Origin: Bacillota bacterium | GTDB taxonomy: Bacteria; Bacillota; Clostridia; Acetivibrionales; JAEZXR01 | Direction of reading: 5' to 3' | NCBI GenBank assembly: GCA_023419605.1 | Contig: JAEZXR010000130.1 | Span: 62,001 to 126,000 of the forward strand | Length of the DNA stretch: 64,000 nucleotides | The notes under the pieces: model-generated | What the model saw: only the letters and a program-made list of their open reading frames with translations | Database searches by the model: none | Told to the model about the DNA's origin: nothing | Made by a program: the position numbers and the translations under genes | Shown: piece by piece, positions 10,001-18,780 of the stretch | How positions within the stretch are numbered: the first letter of the stretch is position 1 | Layout of the letters: every line of letters starts with the position of its first letter

Positions 10001-10825
10001 GCGAGACCGTTCATGGCAATAGCAAAGCCCAGGGTATTCATTCCTGTTTTTCCGGGAACCAACTGCGAGTATGATACCGCAAGAGCCTTTGAAAAGGCTG
10101 GGGCCGTGGCCGATGTTTTTGTTGTAAAAAATCTTACGCCGGCAGAAATAGAGGAGTCCATTGAAACCATGGTACGAAAGATCCATAATTCCCAGATTGT
10201 CATGCTTCCCGGTGGCTTCAGCGGCGGTGACGAACCCGATGGCTCCGGCAAGTTTATTGCTACTGCTTTCAGAAACCCCTATATGAAGGAAGCCGTCACG
10301 CAGCTTTTGAAGCAACGGGATGGATTGATGCTGGGGATTTGCAATGGCTTCCAAGCACTGATCAAGCTAGGACTGGTACCCTATGGTGAAGTCAGGGATA
10401 TTGAAGAGGGAAGCCCCACCTTGACCTTCAATACCCTGGGAAGACATGTGTCCCGCATGACAGAAACTCGAATCGCATCGACCCTGTCACCCTGGTTTAA
10501 CAAGGTAAAGGTAGGAGACCTTCATACGATACCTGTTTCACATGGAGAGGGACGGTTCTTTGCCAGTGATGCTGTAGTCGATGCCCTGGCACGGAATGGA
10601 CAAATTGCCACGCAGTACGTTGATCGAAAAGGGAATCCAACTTACGATATACGTTTTAACCCCAATGGCTCAGTACACGCTATTGAGGGGATCACCAGTC
10701 CCGATGGCAGAGTGTTGGGCAAGATGGGTCATTCTGAGAGGATTGGACTCCGTGTGGCAATGAATGTGCCGGGAGAGAAGGACCAGAAGATCTTTGAGGC
10801 AGGAGTCGAATACTTTAAGGGATAA
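7049..10825 (+). CDS. purL: Phosphoribosylformylglycinamidine synthase, single-chain
   Basis: Catalyses the ATP- and glutamine-dependent conversion of FGAR to FGAM in de novo purine synthesis. At 1,258 residues it is the large single-chain form. It has an N-terminal PurS-like region, a linker, two AIRS-like synthetase halves (DTYWSDHCRHTTF near 220 and FKNETHNHPTEIEPFGGAAT near 325 are diagnostic), and a C-terminal class I glutamine amidotransferase domain. In that domain the nucleophile is Cys1098 (LGICNGFQAL) and the catalytic triad His is His1165 (HGEGRFF). Many Firmicutes split this enzyme into PurS, PurQ and PurL; clostridia often carry the fused form. The ATG has AAGGAG upstream. It is not accompanied by other purine genes here. 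Confidence 0.96.
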   Translation: MSVKRIFVEKRKGFDVEAQGLYRDLKYNLGIAALDGVRMINRYDMEGVSEEEYEKARGIIFSEPPVDRVYEEEMDISPSARVIAMEYLPGQYDQRADSASQCIQILTRGERPEIRNARIIILEGTLTEEEYEKVKNYCINPVESHEASLSKPETLNMEARVPEDVKVLEGFISFNEDEIDEFMKEMGFAMSKEDLKFCQAYFRDCEKRDPSITEIRLIDTYWSDHCRHTTFLTKTESVEIQEGVYGEVIQKTYDSYLESRKYVYGDRPKDSCLMDLATIAMKELKKRGLLEDLDVSEEINACSIVVDVDVDGNKEEWLVMFKNETHNHPTEIEPFGGAATCLGGAIRDPLSGRSYVYQAMRVTGSGDPRTKVEDTLPGKLPQRKITTGAAAGYSAYGNQIGLATGQVAEVYHPGFVAKRMEIGAVIGAAPKKNVVRQKPEAGDIILLLGGRTGRDGCGGATGSSKEHTEESLLSCGAEVQKGNPPTERKIQRLFRNPAVSTLIKKCNDFGAGGVSVAIGELSEGLEIHLDAVPKKYEGLDGTELAISESQERMAVVVARENMEDFIRAAREENLEVTQVAVVTEEPRLKMLWRGKKIVDISREFLDTNGVQQKTSVCITLPDHQRRYFDQMVPEVEAVQGDTQRMWMANLQKLNVCSQKGLVERFDSTIGAGTVLMPFGGEYQLSPAEGMAAKIPVLTGETSSGTAMAYGYNPDLASWSPFHGAVYAVVESIAKIVAMGGDYRKIRLTLQEYFEKLGKDPKKWGKPFSALLGAFLVQKKLDIPAIGGKDSMSGTFKELSVPPTLVSFAVGTINVNHVLSTEFKKVGSKVVLISLDRDSDDLPDFEQLKRNYSTIYQLNCEKRILAASTVKTGGIAEAVSKMCFGNGTGFRFTENMVVESLFSPLYGSILLELEKGTDLEEALAGIKYSLIGETCQQQMIDVQGRELALDKLLEAWEQPLESTFPTQASNTSGELRTYSFEGKKEARPFMAIAKPRVFIPVFPGTNCEYDTARAFEKAGAVADVFVVKNLTPAEIEESIETMVRKIHNSQIVMLPGGFSGGDEPDGSGKFIATAFRNPYMKEAVTQLLKQRDGLMLGICNGFQALIKLGLVPYGEVRDIEEGSPTLTFNTLGRHVSRMTETRIASTLSPWFNKVKVGDLHTIPVSHGEGRFFASDAVVDALARNGQIATQYVDRKGNPTYDIRFNPNGSVHAIEGITSPDGRVLGKMGHSERIGLRVAMNVPGEKDQKIFEAGVEYFKG

Positions 10826-10864
10826 GCCTGAAATGGAGAAATAAAAATAAATTGTATTGGGTTG

Positions 10865-10902
10865 GGCCTGACTGTCAGCTTATAGTTGACAGTCAGGCCT
10901 TT
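10865..10902 (+). terminator. Hairpin terminator after purL
   Basis: A perfect 13-bp stem GGCCTGACTGTCA / TGACAGTCAGGCC followed by only three T residues. It lies 39 bases after the stop. The remainder of the 475-base gap up to 11300 shows no convincing gene; it should hold the promoter of the transporter operon, but no clear -35/-10 pair stands out. Confidence 0.7.
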
Positions 10903-11300
10903 CGCATTGCTAAAAGAATCTTTACATGGCCCAACCGGTACGGACCGAAGTATATCAAGGAGTACACATCCTCGCAGAAGGCTTGTATATCGGGTGTTTT
11001 CCAAACAAATAGCAATGAAAATAAAAATTGGATATCCGCTTTACAAGGTTCTGGCAATAGAAATAAATGTTAGATATATACAATTGATAAGTATGAGCTT
11101 ATTATATGGTTATTAGGTCAAAGGGACGATTTGCCTAATTCATAAGGCGGCATCAAAAGTAACTAGCTGGCAATCCCTACTATAGAAATGTTGAATACGA
11201 TAAAAGGCAAAGTGCGAAACTTACTATAGAAGGATTACGGCTCATTACTATTTTTGAAAGGCCTTATATAAAATCTTTTTAAATTTAAAGGAGGTTTAAA

Positions 11301-12956
11301 ATGATGAAAAGAGCATCGAGATTTCTTACGGGTTCACTGTCTGTAATTCTTGCATTAAGCACGCTTGCAGGTTGTGGTTCCAAGGATGCCAAAGGTACCG
11401 CTCAGACTCCGGGTCCGACGCAGGCTGGTGCGACAAAGCCTGCAAACGGTAAAATCACGGACAAGGCCATCACACTTAAGTATTGGAAAGACCTTCCTGC
11501 GGATAAGGTCGCACCTGTATTTAAGAATATGGGCGATACCCAGCTTTATAAAACATTAGAAGAGAGAACGGGTATTAAGATTACCTTCCTGCATCCACCA
11601 GCAGGCCAGGCGAATGATCAATTTAACCTTATGATTGCCTCCAGGGATTTACCGGATATTATTGAAAGAAATTTTGGAGACAGCGGCATCGGCGGATATC
11701 CGGGCGGAGCGGAAAAAGCAATACAAGATGGTGTCATCATCAAATTGAACGATTTAATTGCCAAAAATGCTCCGAATTTCAAAAAGTTCCTTGATTCAAA
11801 CAAGGAAGCAGATAAACAGGCAAAGACAGATAGCGGCTCCTACTATACCTTCCCGTTTATTCGCGGTGACGAGAACATAAAAGTATTCTTCGGGCCTCAA
11901 ATCAGAAAAGACTGGCTCGATGAATTGGGAATCCAGACACCTGAGACCATGGACGAATGGTACAGCATGTTAAAGACGGTTAAAGAGAAGAAGAAGATTG
12001 ACTATCCGTTGTCTTTCCGGCAAAACCCCAAAGGTGGTGCCAATGATATTGGCAACGGCGCACCCTTCATCGGAGCATTCGGAATTCCTATCGAATGGTA
12101 TGTGGAAGATGGAAAAGTTAAATACGGGGCAGTAGAAAATGGTTACAAAGAGTTCTTGGCTACTTTCGCAAAATGGTATTCGGAAAAACTCATCGACCCT
12201 GATTTCCCCATCCAGGATGATAAAACCTGGAGAGCTAAAATAGCATCCAATAAGACAGCCGCTTTCGTTGGATATTCAGGTGGAACCATGGGATATTTCT
12301 ATGACTTGCTGTTAAAGGATAACCCGACTTTCAAACTGGTGGGTGCAGATTATCCCAGTTTGAAAAAAGGTGAAAAAGCCAAGTTCGGTCAGAGAGACTT
12401 TACAGTAGCTTATGCCAGTGCAAGCATCACCACGGCCAACAAATATCCTGTGGAATCGGCTATGTGGCTGGATTATGCTTATGGCCCGGAGGGGCATATG
12501 CTGTTTAACTTCGGTATCGAAGGCGTCAGCTATAAAATGGAAAACGGATATCCGAAGTATACGGATGTAGTTACGAAAAATCCGGAAGGAAAGTCAATGT
12601 CCCTGGCAATGTCCGACTTTATGAGATCCCATTATGATGGTCCGTTTATACAGGACAAGAGGTATTTCGAACAATTCATGAAATACCCCGATCAGGTTAA
12701 AGCTGTAGAAACATGGGCGAAGGCAGGCTCCAGCAATAACCTTCCCAAAATTACAGCTACACCGCAGGAGAGCGAGAAGCTGGCAGCCATCATGACGGAA
12801 GTTAAGGTATATGTCGATGAAATGTTCGTTAAATTTATTATGGGACAGGAATCCCTGGATAAATTTGATCAGTATGTTGACAGAGTAAAGAAAATGGGGC
12901 TGGATGAAGCTGTAAAAATTCAGCAGGCCGCCCTCGAAAGGTATAACAAACGTTAA
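11301..12956 (+). CDS. ABC importer sugar-binding lipoprotein (LplA/YtcQ type)
   Basis: An extracellular solute-binding protein of 551 residues. It begins with a lipoprotein signal peptide (basic start, hydrophobic stretch, lipobox STLAGC with Cys25), then a Gly/Thr/Pro linker and a large periplasmic-binding fold. Length above 500 and the downstream LplB/LplC-like permeases place it with importers for oligosaccharides such as uronide or xylan fragments; the actual sugar is not readable. It has a near-perfect ribosome site (AAAGGAGG), and a second ATG follows immediately at 11304. It is the first gene of binding protein-permease-permease, with no ATPase gene in the unit. Confidence 0.9.
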   Translation: MMKRASRFLTGSLSVILALSTLAGCGSKDAKGTAQTPGPTQAGATKPANGKITDKAITLKYWKDLPADKVAPVFKNMGDTQLYKTLEERTGIKITFLHPPAGQANDQFNLMIASRDLPDIIERNFGDSGIGGYPGGAEKAIQDGVIIKLNDLIAKNAPNFKKFLDSNKEADKQAKTDSGSYYTFPFIRGDENIKVFFGPQIRKDWLDELGIQTPETMDEWYSMLKTVKEKKKIDYPLSFRQNPKGGANDIGNGAPFIGAFGIPIEWYVEDGKVKYGAVENGYKEFLATFAKWYSEKLIDPDFPIQDDKTWRAKIASNKTAAFVGYSGGTMGYFYDLLLKDNPTFKLVGADYPSLKKGEKAKFGQRDFTVAYASASITTANKYPVESAMWLDYAYGPEGHMLFNFGIEGVSYKMENGYPKYTDVVTKNPEGKSMSLAMSDFMRSHYDGPFIQDKRYFEQFMKYPDQVKAVETWAKAGSSNNLPKITATPQESEKLAAIMTEVKVYVDEMFVKFIMGQESLDKFDQYVDRVKKMGLDEAVKIQQAALERYNKR

Positions 12957-12966
12957 AGGCTATGAA

Positions 12967-12994
12967 GCAGAGGGTGAAGCTTTTCATCCTCTGC
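12967..12994 (+). other. Intercistronic hairpin between binding protein and permease genes
   Basis: GCAGAG...CTCTGC arms with inner pairing and a small loop, directly after the binding-protein stop codon. There is no T-run, so it is more likely a transcript-stabilising or partial read-through element than a full terminator. Such elements commonly allow excess binding protein over permease. That role is inferred. Confidence 0.55.
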
Positions 12995-13085
12995 TAAAAT
13001 AAAAAGTCCTGTGCAGCAGGAAATTTTATTGCAATGGTAATTTTGTAGTTCTACTACTCATTCCGAATTTGAAGGGAGTGCTTCT

Positions 13086-14069
13086 ATGGCATCGGTTCCA
13101 TCCACTCTAGGCAGAAAAAAACAAAACTTTCTTGGTGAAGACACTCAAAAGAACAAGTTAACCTACAGGCAGAAGATCGGCAGGGACCTTGTAAAAAACA
13201 AATATATTTATTTAATGGCAATTCCAGTTCTTCTATATTACCTGATATTCCATTATGGGCCTATGTACGGCGCCATTATTGCCTTCAAGGATTTTTCTCC
13301 GGCGAAGGGTATTTTGGAAAGCCCCTGGGCCGGACTAAAGCATTTTAAGGAGTTTTTCGGCAGTTTCTACTTTGTACGCATACTCAAAAACACTTTATTA
13401 ATCAACATTTACAATTTGGTTTTTGGCTTTCCTGCACCTATTATATTGGCTATTTTGCTCAATGAGCTAAGAAATAAATTATTTAAAAGAGCCGTTCAAA
13501 CGGTGACCTATCTTCCTCATTTTATTTCTATCATGGTACTCTGCGGATTGATTATCGATTTTAGCGGAAGAAACGGACTTGTAAATGATATTATTGCTTT
13601 TTTTGGCGGTGAAAGGACCAATCTCTTGATGCTGCCTAATCTTTTTCAGCCTATATTTGTGGGGACGAACATATGGCAGGAATTAGGCTGGAACTCTATT
13701 ATTTATCTCGCCGCCCTTTCGGCAGTTGATCCTCAGATCTACGAAGCTTCGACTATTGACGGGGCTGGAAGGCTCAGAAAGATATGGAATATATCATTGC
13801 CGAGCATACTTCCTACGATTGTAGTCTTGCTGATATTAAGAATGGGAAGTATGATGAATATCGGCTTTGAGAAAATAATACTTTTGTATACACCTACAAC
13901 CTATGAAACTGCAGACGTAATATCGTCCTTTGTGTACAGAAAAGGGCTTCAAAACTTTAATTTCAGTGCCAGCGCGGCTGTAGGACTATTTAATTCCGTG
14001 ATTAATTTTACTTTGCTTATAAGTGCCAACTGGATCAGCCGCAAGGTCAATGAAACCAGTTTGTGGTAG
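13086..14069 (+). CDS. Sugar ABC importer permease, LplB type
   Basis: Integral membrane permease of 327 residues with about six helices. The cytoplasmic EAA loop that docks the ATPase is seen as EASTIDGAGRLRKIWNISLP near residues 219-238. The N-terminal signature IYLMAIPVLLYYLIFHYGPM is typical of LplB/YteP partners of long binding proteins. The ribosome site is GAAGGGAG upstream of the ATG. It follows the binding protein by 129 bases and precedes the second permease by 10 bases. Confidence 0.9.
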   Translation: MASVPSTLGRKKQNFLGEDTQKNKLTYRQKIGRDLVKNKYIYLMAIPVLLYYLIFHYGPMYGAIIAFKDFSPAKGILESPWAGLKHFKEFFGSFYFVRILKNTLLINIYNLVFGFPAPIILAILLNELRNKLFKRAVQTVTYLPHFISIMVLCGLIIDFSGRNGLVNDIIAFFGGERTNLLMLPNLFQPIFVGTNIWQELGWNSIIYLAALSAVDPQIYEASTIDGAGRLRKIWNISLPSILPTIVVLLILRMGSMMNIGFEKIILLYTPTTYETADVISSFVYRKGLQNFNFSASAAVGLFNSVINFTLLISANWISRKVNETSLW

Positions 14070-14079
14070 GGGGGAACCT

Positions 14080-14961
14080 ATGGTTATTAAAAGAAGTTTA
14101 GGAGAAAAGCTTTTTGATACGTTCAACGTTGTTTTTATGATAGCTCTCATGATAACTACATTATACCCTTTTTTATACGTAGCGTTTGCGTCTGTAAGCC
14201 AGCCATCGCAGATGATTCAGCATCAGGGAATACTTTGGGGCCCTTTGGGCTTTAGCCTAAACTCGTATAAGCTTGTATTTCAGAATCCCATGATACTAAA
14301 GGGGTATAGCAATACGATTGTTTATATGGTCACAGGAACTGTGTTAAATGTTTTTATGACTGCTCTTGGAGCCTATGTGCTTTCGAGAAAAGGGGTATAT
14401 TTCCGGAATCTCATCATGTTCATTACGGTATTTACCATGTTTTTTAGCGGTGGATTGATACCCTTCTATCTTGTTGTTAGAGGGCTTGGTATGTCAGACA
14501 CCTTATGGGCACTGATTTTACCTACAGCCATCAGTACCTACAATCTGATTATTATGAGGACTGCCTTTGCGGGGATACCCGACAGCATGGAGGAGTCTGC
14601 GAGAATAGACGGAGCCAATGATTTTACAATCCTCTTCAGGGTCATAATTCCGCTTGCCATGCCTGTTGTAGCGGTGATGATCCTGTTTTACGGCGTTGGA
14701 CATTGGAACGCATGGTTTAATGCAATGATATTTTTAAAAACCAGAGAAATGTATCCGCTGCAGCTTATTTTGAGGGAAATACTGATAGCAAGCAGTACGG
14801 ACAACATGACTACATCCGTTGCCAGTGCGGATCTGGAGCCTGTGGCGGAGACCATAAAATATGCTACGATAATGGTTGCAACAGTACCTATACTTTTTGT
14901 GTATCCTTTTTTACAGAAGTATTTTGTTCAAGGGATTATGATCGGAGCGCTGAAAGGCTAG
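14080..14961 (+). CDS. Sugar ABC importer permease, LplC type
   Basis: Second permease subunit, 293 residues, with about six membrane helices and the EAA loop EESARIDGANDFTILFRVII. It is of the MalG/LplC class and forms a heterodimer with the preceding LplB-like subunit. The start is placed at the ATG at 14080, preceded by AGGGGGGA; a longer frame to 14023 would overlap the previous gene and lacks a ribosome site. No ATPase gene follows, so the importer probably borrows a shared MsmX/UgpC-type ATPase encoded elsewhere, as known for LplABC-type systems. Confidence 0.9.
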   Translation: MVIKRSLGEKLFDTFNVVFMIALMITTLYPFLYVAFASVSQPSQMIQHQGILWGPLGFSLNSYKLVFQNPMILKGYSNTIVYMVTGTVLNVFMTALGAYVLSRKGVYFRNLIMFITVFTMFFSGGLIPFYLVVRGLGMSDTLWALILPTAISTYNLIIMRTAFAGIPDSMEESARIDGANDFTILFRVIIPLAMPVVAVMILFYGVGHWNAWFNAMIFLKTREMYPLQLILREILIASSTDNMTTSVASADLEPVAETIKYATIMVATVPILFVYPFLQKYFVQGIMIGALKG

Positions 14962-15002
14962 GTTCAGGCAGTATATGGTAATAGCTGATTTACATAAAGC
15001 TA

Positions 15003-15030
15003 TTATTTGTTACATTAAATGTGCTATAAT
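15003..15030 (+). promoter_or_regulatory. Possible promoter for the AraC regulator
   Basis: A perfect TATAAT (15025-15030) with a weak TTATTT 16 bases upstream, 36 bases before the TTG start. The regulator could equally be transcribed from the importer operon. Confidence 0.35.
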
Positions 15031-15065
15031 AAGTGTAATAGTATCGCAGCAGGAGGAGGAGTCAA

Positions 15066-17426
15066 TTGCGTATAAAAAGGTATTCATTTTCTACAGGCAG
15101 TGTTTTCTTTTCCTGGTTATTTTCCTACATTTCCGTTTTGATGGTTCCTATCGTTATCAGCGGTTTTGTTTATCTGGAAGCAGCGAATATCGTAGAAAAG
15201 GAAATCAACCGTACAAATATGGCAATGCTCAGGCAGGTTCAACAAACAATCGACAGCAAAATGATAGACATCCAGAAGATCAGTCTTCAAACAGCTCTGA
15301 ATCCATATACTTCCAGTGTCGTTTATGCAAAGAATGACGGAGCAAGTAACTATCATTACCTTGCCGGCAAGTTAAATGAAGAACTTCGATTGTATAAGCT
15401 TTCCAATGATATTATCGATAACTTTTATATTTATTTTAAAAACATAGATTATGTAGTAAGCCATGAAACAGGTGCAGAGTGCCAATTGTATTATAGTACC
15501 TTTATTAACCCGTCGCCGGATCTGGCGAAGGATGAATTCTCCAAGTGGCAAATATTTCACTATAATACCCATGTGAAAGAGTTTGTCAAGGTGAGTTCCC
15601 AAAGTGCCAATGGAAAGCCTATGAAGTCCATAGCGTATGTACAGTCCATTCCCATGTCTGACATACGCTCACCCTTAGGTTCAATCGTTATACAGCTTGA
15701 TGAGGCTAAGCTTATAGAGGCGATAGAGAATGTTAAATTGGACCAGCGGGCAGAAGTATTTATATTGGATAAAAGCAATACTTTGATTGCGTCGACACAG
15801 CCGGATGGTTTTAGTTATTCCGTCGACTTTGAGACTTTGCCTGAGGAGAGCGATGTCATATATAAAAAGCTCAATGGTGAAAATATGGCCATCTCCTATT
15901 TGAATTCGCAGTTTAGTGATATGAGTTGGAAGTATGTAACGGTTATCCCGGCCAAAATATTTGCGGAAAAGGCGGAGCACATCCGTAAGCTGGTACTGAT
16001 TAGCGTATTGATATGCTTTTTAATCGGAGGACTTGTTGCTTACTTCTTCACCAGAAAGAATTACCATCCTGTAAAAGATATCGTGAAGGGGATAGCCTCT
16101 AATGCAGGGATTCCTGTAGGGACCAGGTTTAATGAGTACAACTATATCAGAGATGCCATTTCCAGTACCATAAACGAAAAGGAAGCCTTTAGGGAGAAGT
16201 TAAAGCGGCATGATTCTGTAATCAAATCCAATTTTCTGACGAAGCTTTTGCTGGGAAGGCTAGACCGGAGCCTGCCTGTAAATGAAGCGGTGGCATCTTT
16301 TGACATTGCCTTTATTTCAGAGCACTTTTCCGTAATTTTATTTTGCATAGAGGACTACAATGACTTATTCAGTGATGAAGATAAATTGACAGCAGAGGAA
16401 CGGCTTAAGCTGGTGCAGTTTATAATAGCGAATGTGGTGGAGGAGCTTGCCAATCAGAAGTCGAAAGGATTTATCGTCGAAATATCGGATATGATGGCTT
16501 GTCTTTTGAATTTTAATGAAAATGAAATAGGGGAAGCGAAGGCTGAGATCATGCGGATCGTTGAAGGGGCCATTACTATATTTAAGGAGAGCTTCAAAAT
16601 ACATTTGACAGTATCCATAAGCAATGTTCACGATACTTTTGCAGGTATCCCCAAGGCATATTCGGAAGCCCTTGATGCCATGGAATATAAAATGCTGGTT
16701 GGCAGTGAAGAAGTGATCCAATACGAAAACGTTAACAAGAGCAATAGTGCCGGCTATAATTATTATTATAGCCTTGAAATCGAGCAGATACTGATTAATA
16801 CCATAAAAATGGGGGATTTCGTAAAGTCCAGAGATATTTTGAATGAAATATTCGATAAAAGTTTAAACATGGGCACTGTGTCTTTGGATATGGCAAAATG
16901 CTTGATGTTTGATCTTGTAAGTACTTTTGTAAAAACATTGGAAGAGCTGGGGATGGCAAGCAAAGGAGCTTTCCTGGCGGAGTTTAATCCTGTAGAGGAG
17001 CTCTTTGCATGCAGAACCATTAAGGAAATGAAGTTAAAAATGATTAGCGTACTATCAAGTGTATGCAATTATATAGAAACCCGCAAAAAAAGTCATAATT
17101 CAGTTCTAAAAGATCAAATATTGCGTTATATAGAGGAAAACTACAGTGACGATAATTTGAGCATCGCTGTCATGGCTGATATTTATAATGTTAATTTGAG
17201 CTACCTGTCCAAATTTTTTAAAGAGCAGACAGGTGAAGGTTTGCTCGATTATGTAAATAGATTCAGGCTTGAAAAAGCCAAAGGATTATTGCAGGATGAA
17301 GATGCAAACATTGGAGAGGTGGCTAAAAAAGTAGGTTTTTACAATAGCAATGCTCTGATTCGCATATTCAAAAAATATGAGGGTATAACTCCGGGGCAGT
17401 ATAAGAGCATGAAATGTTCCTCATAG
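15066..17426 (+). CDS. Membrane-anchored AraC-family regulator with extracytoplasmic sensor
   Basis: A regulator of 786 residues. A membrane helix near residues 12-38 and a second near 305-328 flank an extracytoplasmic Cache-like sensor. A cytoplasmic linker follows, and a C-terminal AraC/HTH_18 DNA-binding domain covers the last 100 residues (YLSKFFKEQTGEGLLDYVNR and VGFYNSNALIRIFKKYEGIT regions). This is the YesS/YtdP-like design found beside LplABC-type sugar importers in Firmicutes, where the sensor is thought to detect extracellular sugar or liganded binding protein. The TTG start has AGGAGGAGG 5 bases upstream. It lies 104 bases after the second permease and probably activates the importer operon; this is inferred from context. 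Confidence 0.9.
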   Translation: MRIKRYSFSTGSVFFSWLFSYISVLMVPIVISGFVYLEAANIVEKEINRTNMAMLRQVQQTIDSKMIDIQKISLQTALNPYTSSVVYAKNDGASNYHYLAGKLNEELRLYKLSNDIIDNFYIYFKNIDYVVSHETGAECQLYYSTFINPSPDLAKDEFSKWQIFHYNTHVKEFVKVSSQSANGKPMKSIAYVQSIPMSDIRSPLGSIVIQLDEAKLIEAIENVKLDQRAEVFILDKSNTLIASTQPDGFSYSVDFETLPEESDVIYKKLNGENMAISYLNSQFSDMSWKYVTVIPAKIFAEKAEHIRKLVLISVLICFLIGGLVAYFFTRKNYHPVKDIVKGIASNAGIPVGTRFNEYNYIRDAISSTINEKEAFREKLKRHDSVIKSNFLTKLLLGRLDRSLPVNEAVASFDIAFISEHFSVILFCIEDYNDLFSDEDKLTAEERLKLVQFIIANVVEELANQKSKGFIVEISDMMACLLNFNENEIGEAKAEIMRIVEGAITIFKESFKIHLTVSISNVHDTFAGIPKAYSEALDAMEYKMLVGSEEVIQYENVNKSNSAGYNYYYSLEIEQILINTIKMGDFVKSRDILNEIFDKSLNMGTVSLDMAKCLMFDLVSTFVKTLEELGMASKGAFLAEFNPVEELFACRTIKEMKLKMISVLSSVCNYIETRKKSHNSVLKDQILRYIEENYSDDNLSIAVMADIYNVNLSYLSKFFKEQTGEGLLDYVNRFRLEKAKGLLQDEDANIGEVAKKVGFYNSNALIRIFKKYEGITPGQYKSMKCSS

Positions 17427-17504
17427 AAACAGGAGAGTCCGGCACTTCATATCCTCATTTTCCGTGTCTGGATTGTAAGACATGAAATAAAGACGGTATA
17501 AATT

Positions 17505-17546
17505 AAAAACGTACCTTCTAAATTCCAGTTTAGAGGGTGCGTTTTT
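17505..17546 (+). terminator. Hairpin terminator after AraC regulator
   Basis: Stem AACGTACC-TCTAAA with TTTAGA-GGTGCGTT and a run of six T residues. It lies about 80 bases beyond the stop codon. Confidence 0.8.
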
Positions 17547-17680
17547 TCTCTTCTGCTGGCATGGAGAGAGAACGAATAGGATTGGCGTAGCAAATATTTC
17601 TAGTTATGGAACTAAATAAAAGGGGGAGGCGTCAAAGGAGTAGAAAAGTACGTAAAGGTACAATAAAAGGAGGGCCTAAA

Positions 17681-18703
17681 ATGAAAAGAGTACTAAGCTT
17701 ACTGTGTGTCCTTGTCCTGATGGTATCCTTGTTAGCAGGCTGTGGAGCGATGGGTAAGAAGGAGTCAACGGCTGCCAGTCCACGGGATCAGAATCAAGCG
17801 ATGACGGATATGAAATCCGATGGAGCAGCTGCCAACGCCAATGGCGCTAAGGTGGGGAGTACGGAATCAGAGAAACAAAAATCATCTGCGGAAAAGCCTG
17901 CAACAGGAGAGGGTGCGACAGCTGTTGCAGGAACCGGCACTGCAAACATTCCCACTGCCAATGCCATTCTTGCCCAACGGAAGATCATCCGCAACGCGAA
18001 CTTGTCGGTAGAGGTAGAGGATTTTGAAAAAGCCTATGGGCAAATTAAAACCCTGATTGCAGCCTTTGGCTATGTACAGGAATCCAATATTAAAAGAGAG
18101 AAGATTTATGTAGATTCCAGCGAAAAGTACATAACAAAGGGGATTATTGTAATCCGCGTGGATAAAGACCGCTTTGAAAGTGTACTGAGTGACGTGAAAG
18201 GCCTTGGGCTTTTGCTGGATGAAACCATCAAGGGGGATGACGTAACCGATCAATATTTCGATAAGGAGTCTATGCTTCGACTGCTGAATTATGAGCAAAG
18301 CAGACTGGAACAATACCTGTTGAAGGTCACAGATCCGGATACGATTTTCAAGACGGAAAGCCAGCTCACGAAGATACGGCATGATATCGAAAGCTTAACG
18401 GGAACACTAAAGAAATGGGATGATTTGGTGGCACTATCTACCATCACCATCAACCTCGCAGAGAAAAGACCTGATGCAGCAAAAGTACAGCCGACGGAAA
18501 AATCCTATTGGACCAAGCTGGCGGAAGGTTTTATAGGAAGTACAAAGGGGGTCGTTCATTTCTTCGGAGGGTTGCTTATTTTCCTGGCCCAGGCATTGCC
18601 GGTGCTTGTATTGTTGGTCCTGGTGGCATGGATTGTACTTTGGGTGTACCGGAAGTTTTTTAGGAATACTCTTAAGGAAACCAAAAAAGATACTGAGGTG
18701 TAA
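17681..18703 (+). CDS. DUF4349-domain lipoprotein
   Basis: A secreted, membrane-bound protein of 340 residues and unknown function. The lipobox SLLAGC gives lipid-modified Cys21. It is followed by a low-complexity Ala/Gly/Lys/Gln stretch (about 25-105), then the DUF4349 domain (IIRNANLSVEVEDFEKAYGQ onward), which contains a coiled-coil segment, and a C-terminal membrane helix (about 300-325) with a basic tail. So it is anchored at both ends. The start is set at 17681 because AAAGGAGGG (17667-17674) fits it; an upstream ATG at 17606 would add 25 basic residues and break the signal peptide. It is a single gene between terminators. Confidence 0.88.
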   Translation: MKRVLSLLCVLVLMVSLLAGCGAMGKKESTAASPRDQNQAMTDMKSDGAAANANGAKVGSTESEKQKSSAEKPATGEGATAVAGTGTANIPTANAILAQRKIIRNANLSVEVEDFEKAYGQIKTLIAAFGYVQESNIKREKIYVDSSEKYITKGIIVIRVDKDRFESVLSDVKGLGLLLDETIKGDDVTDQYFDKESMLRLLNYEQSRLEQYLLKVTDPDTIFKTESQLTKIRHDIESLTGTLKKWDDLVALSTITINLAEKRPDAAKVQPTEKSYWTKLAEGFIGSTKGVVHFFGGLLIFLAQALPVLVLLVLVAWIVLWVYRKFFRNTLKETKKDTEV

Positions 18704-18725
18704 CGTTTTTTCGAATTACTGGCTT

Positions 18726-18780
18726 GAATATATAAAAAGCGATGCAAGGGATCATCCCTTGCATCGCTTTTTATATATTC
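18726..18780. terminator. Bidirectional terminator, perfect 25-bp stem
   Basis: A perfect inverted repeat (18726-18750 with 18756-18780) with a five-base loop. Each arm ends in an A/T-rich run, so it works in both directions. It separates the DUF4349 gene from the convergent signal peptidase gene, whose stop codon begins immediately after it. Confidence 0.9.
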
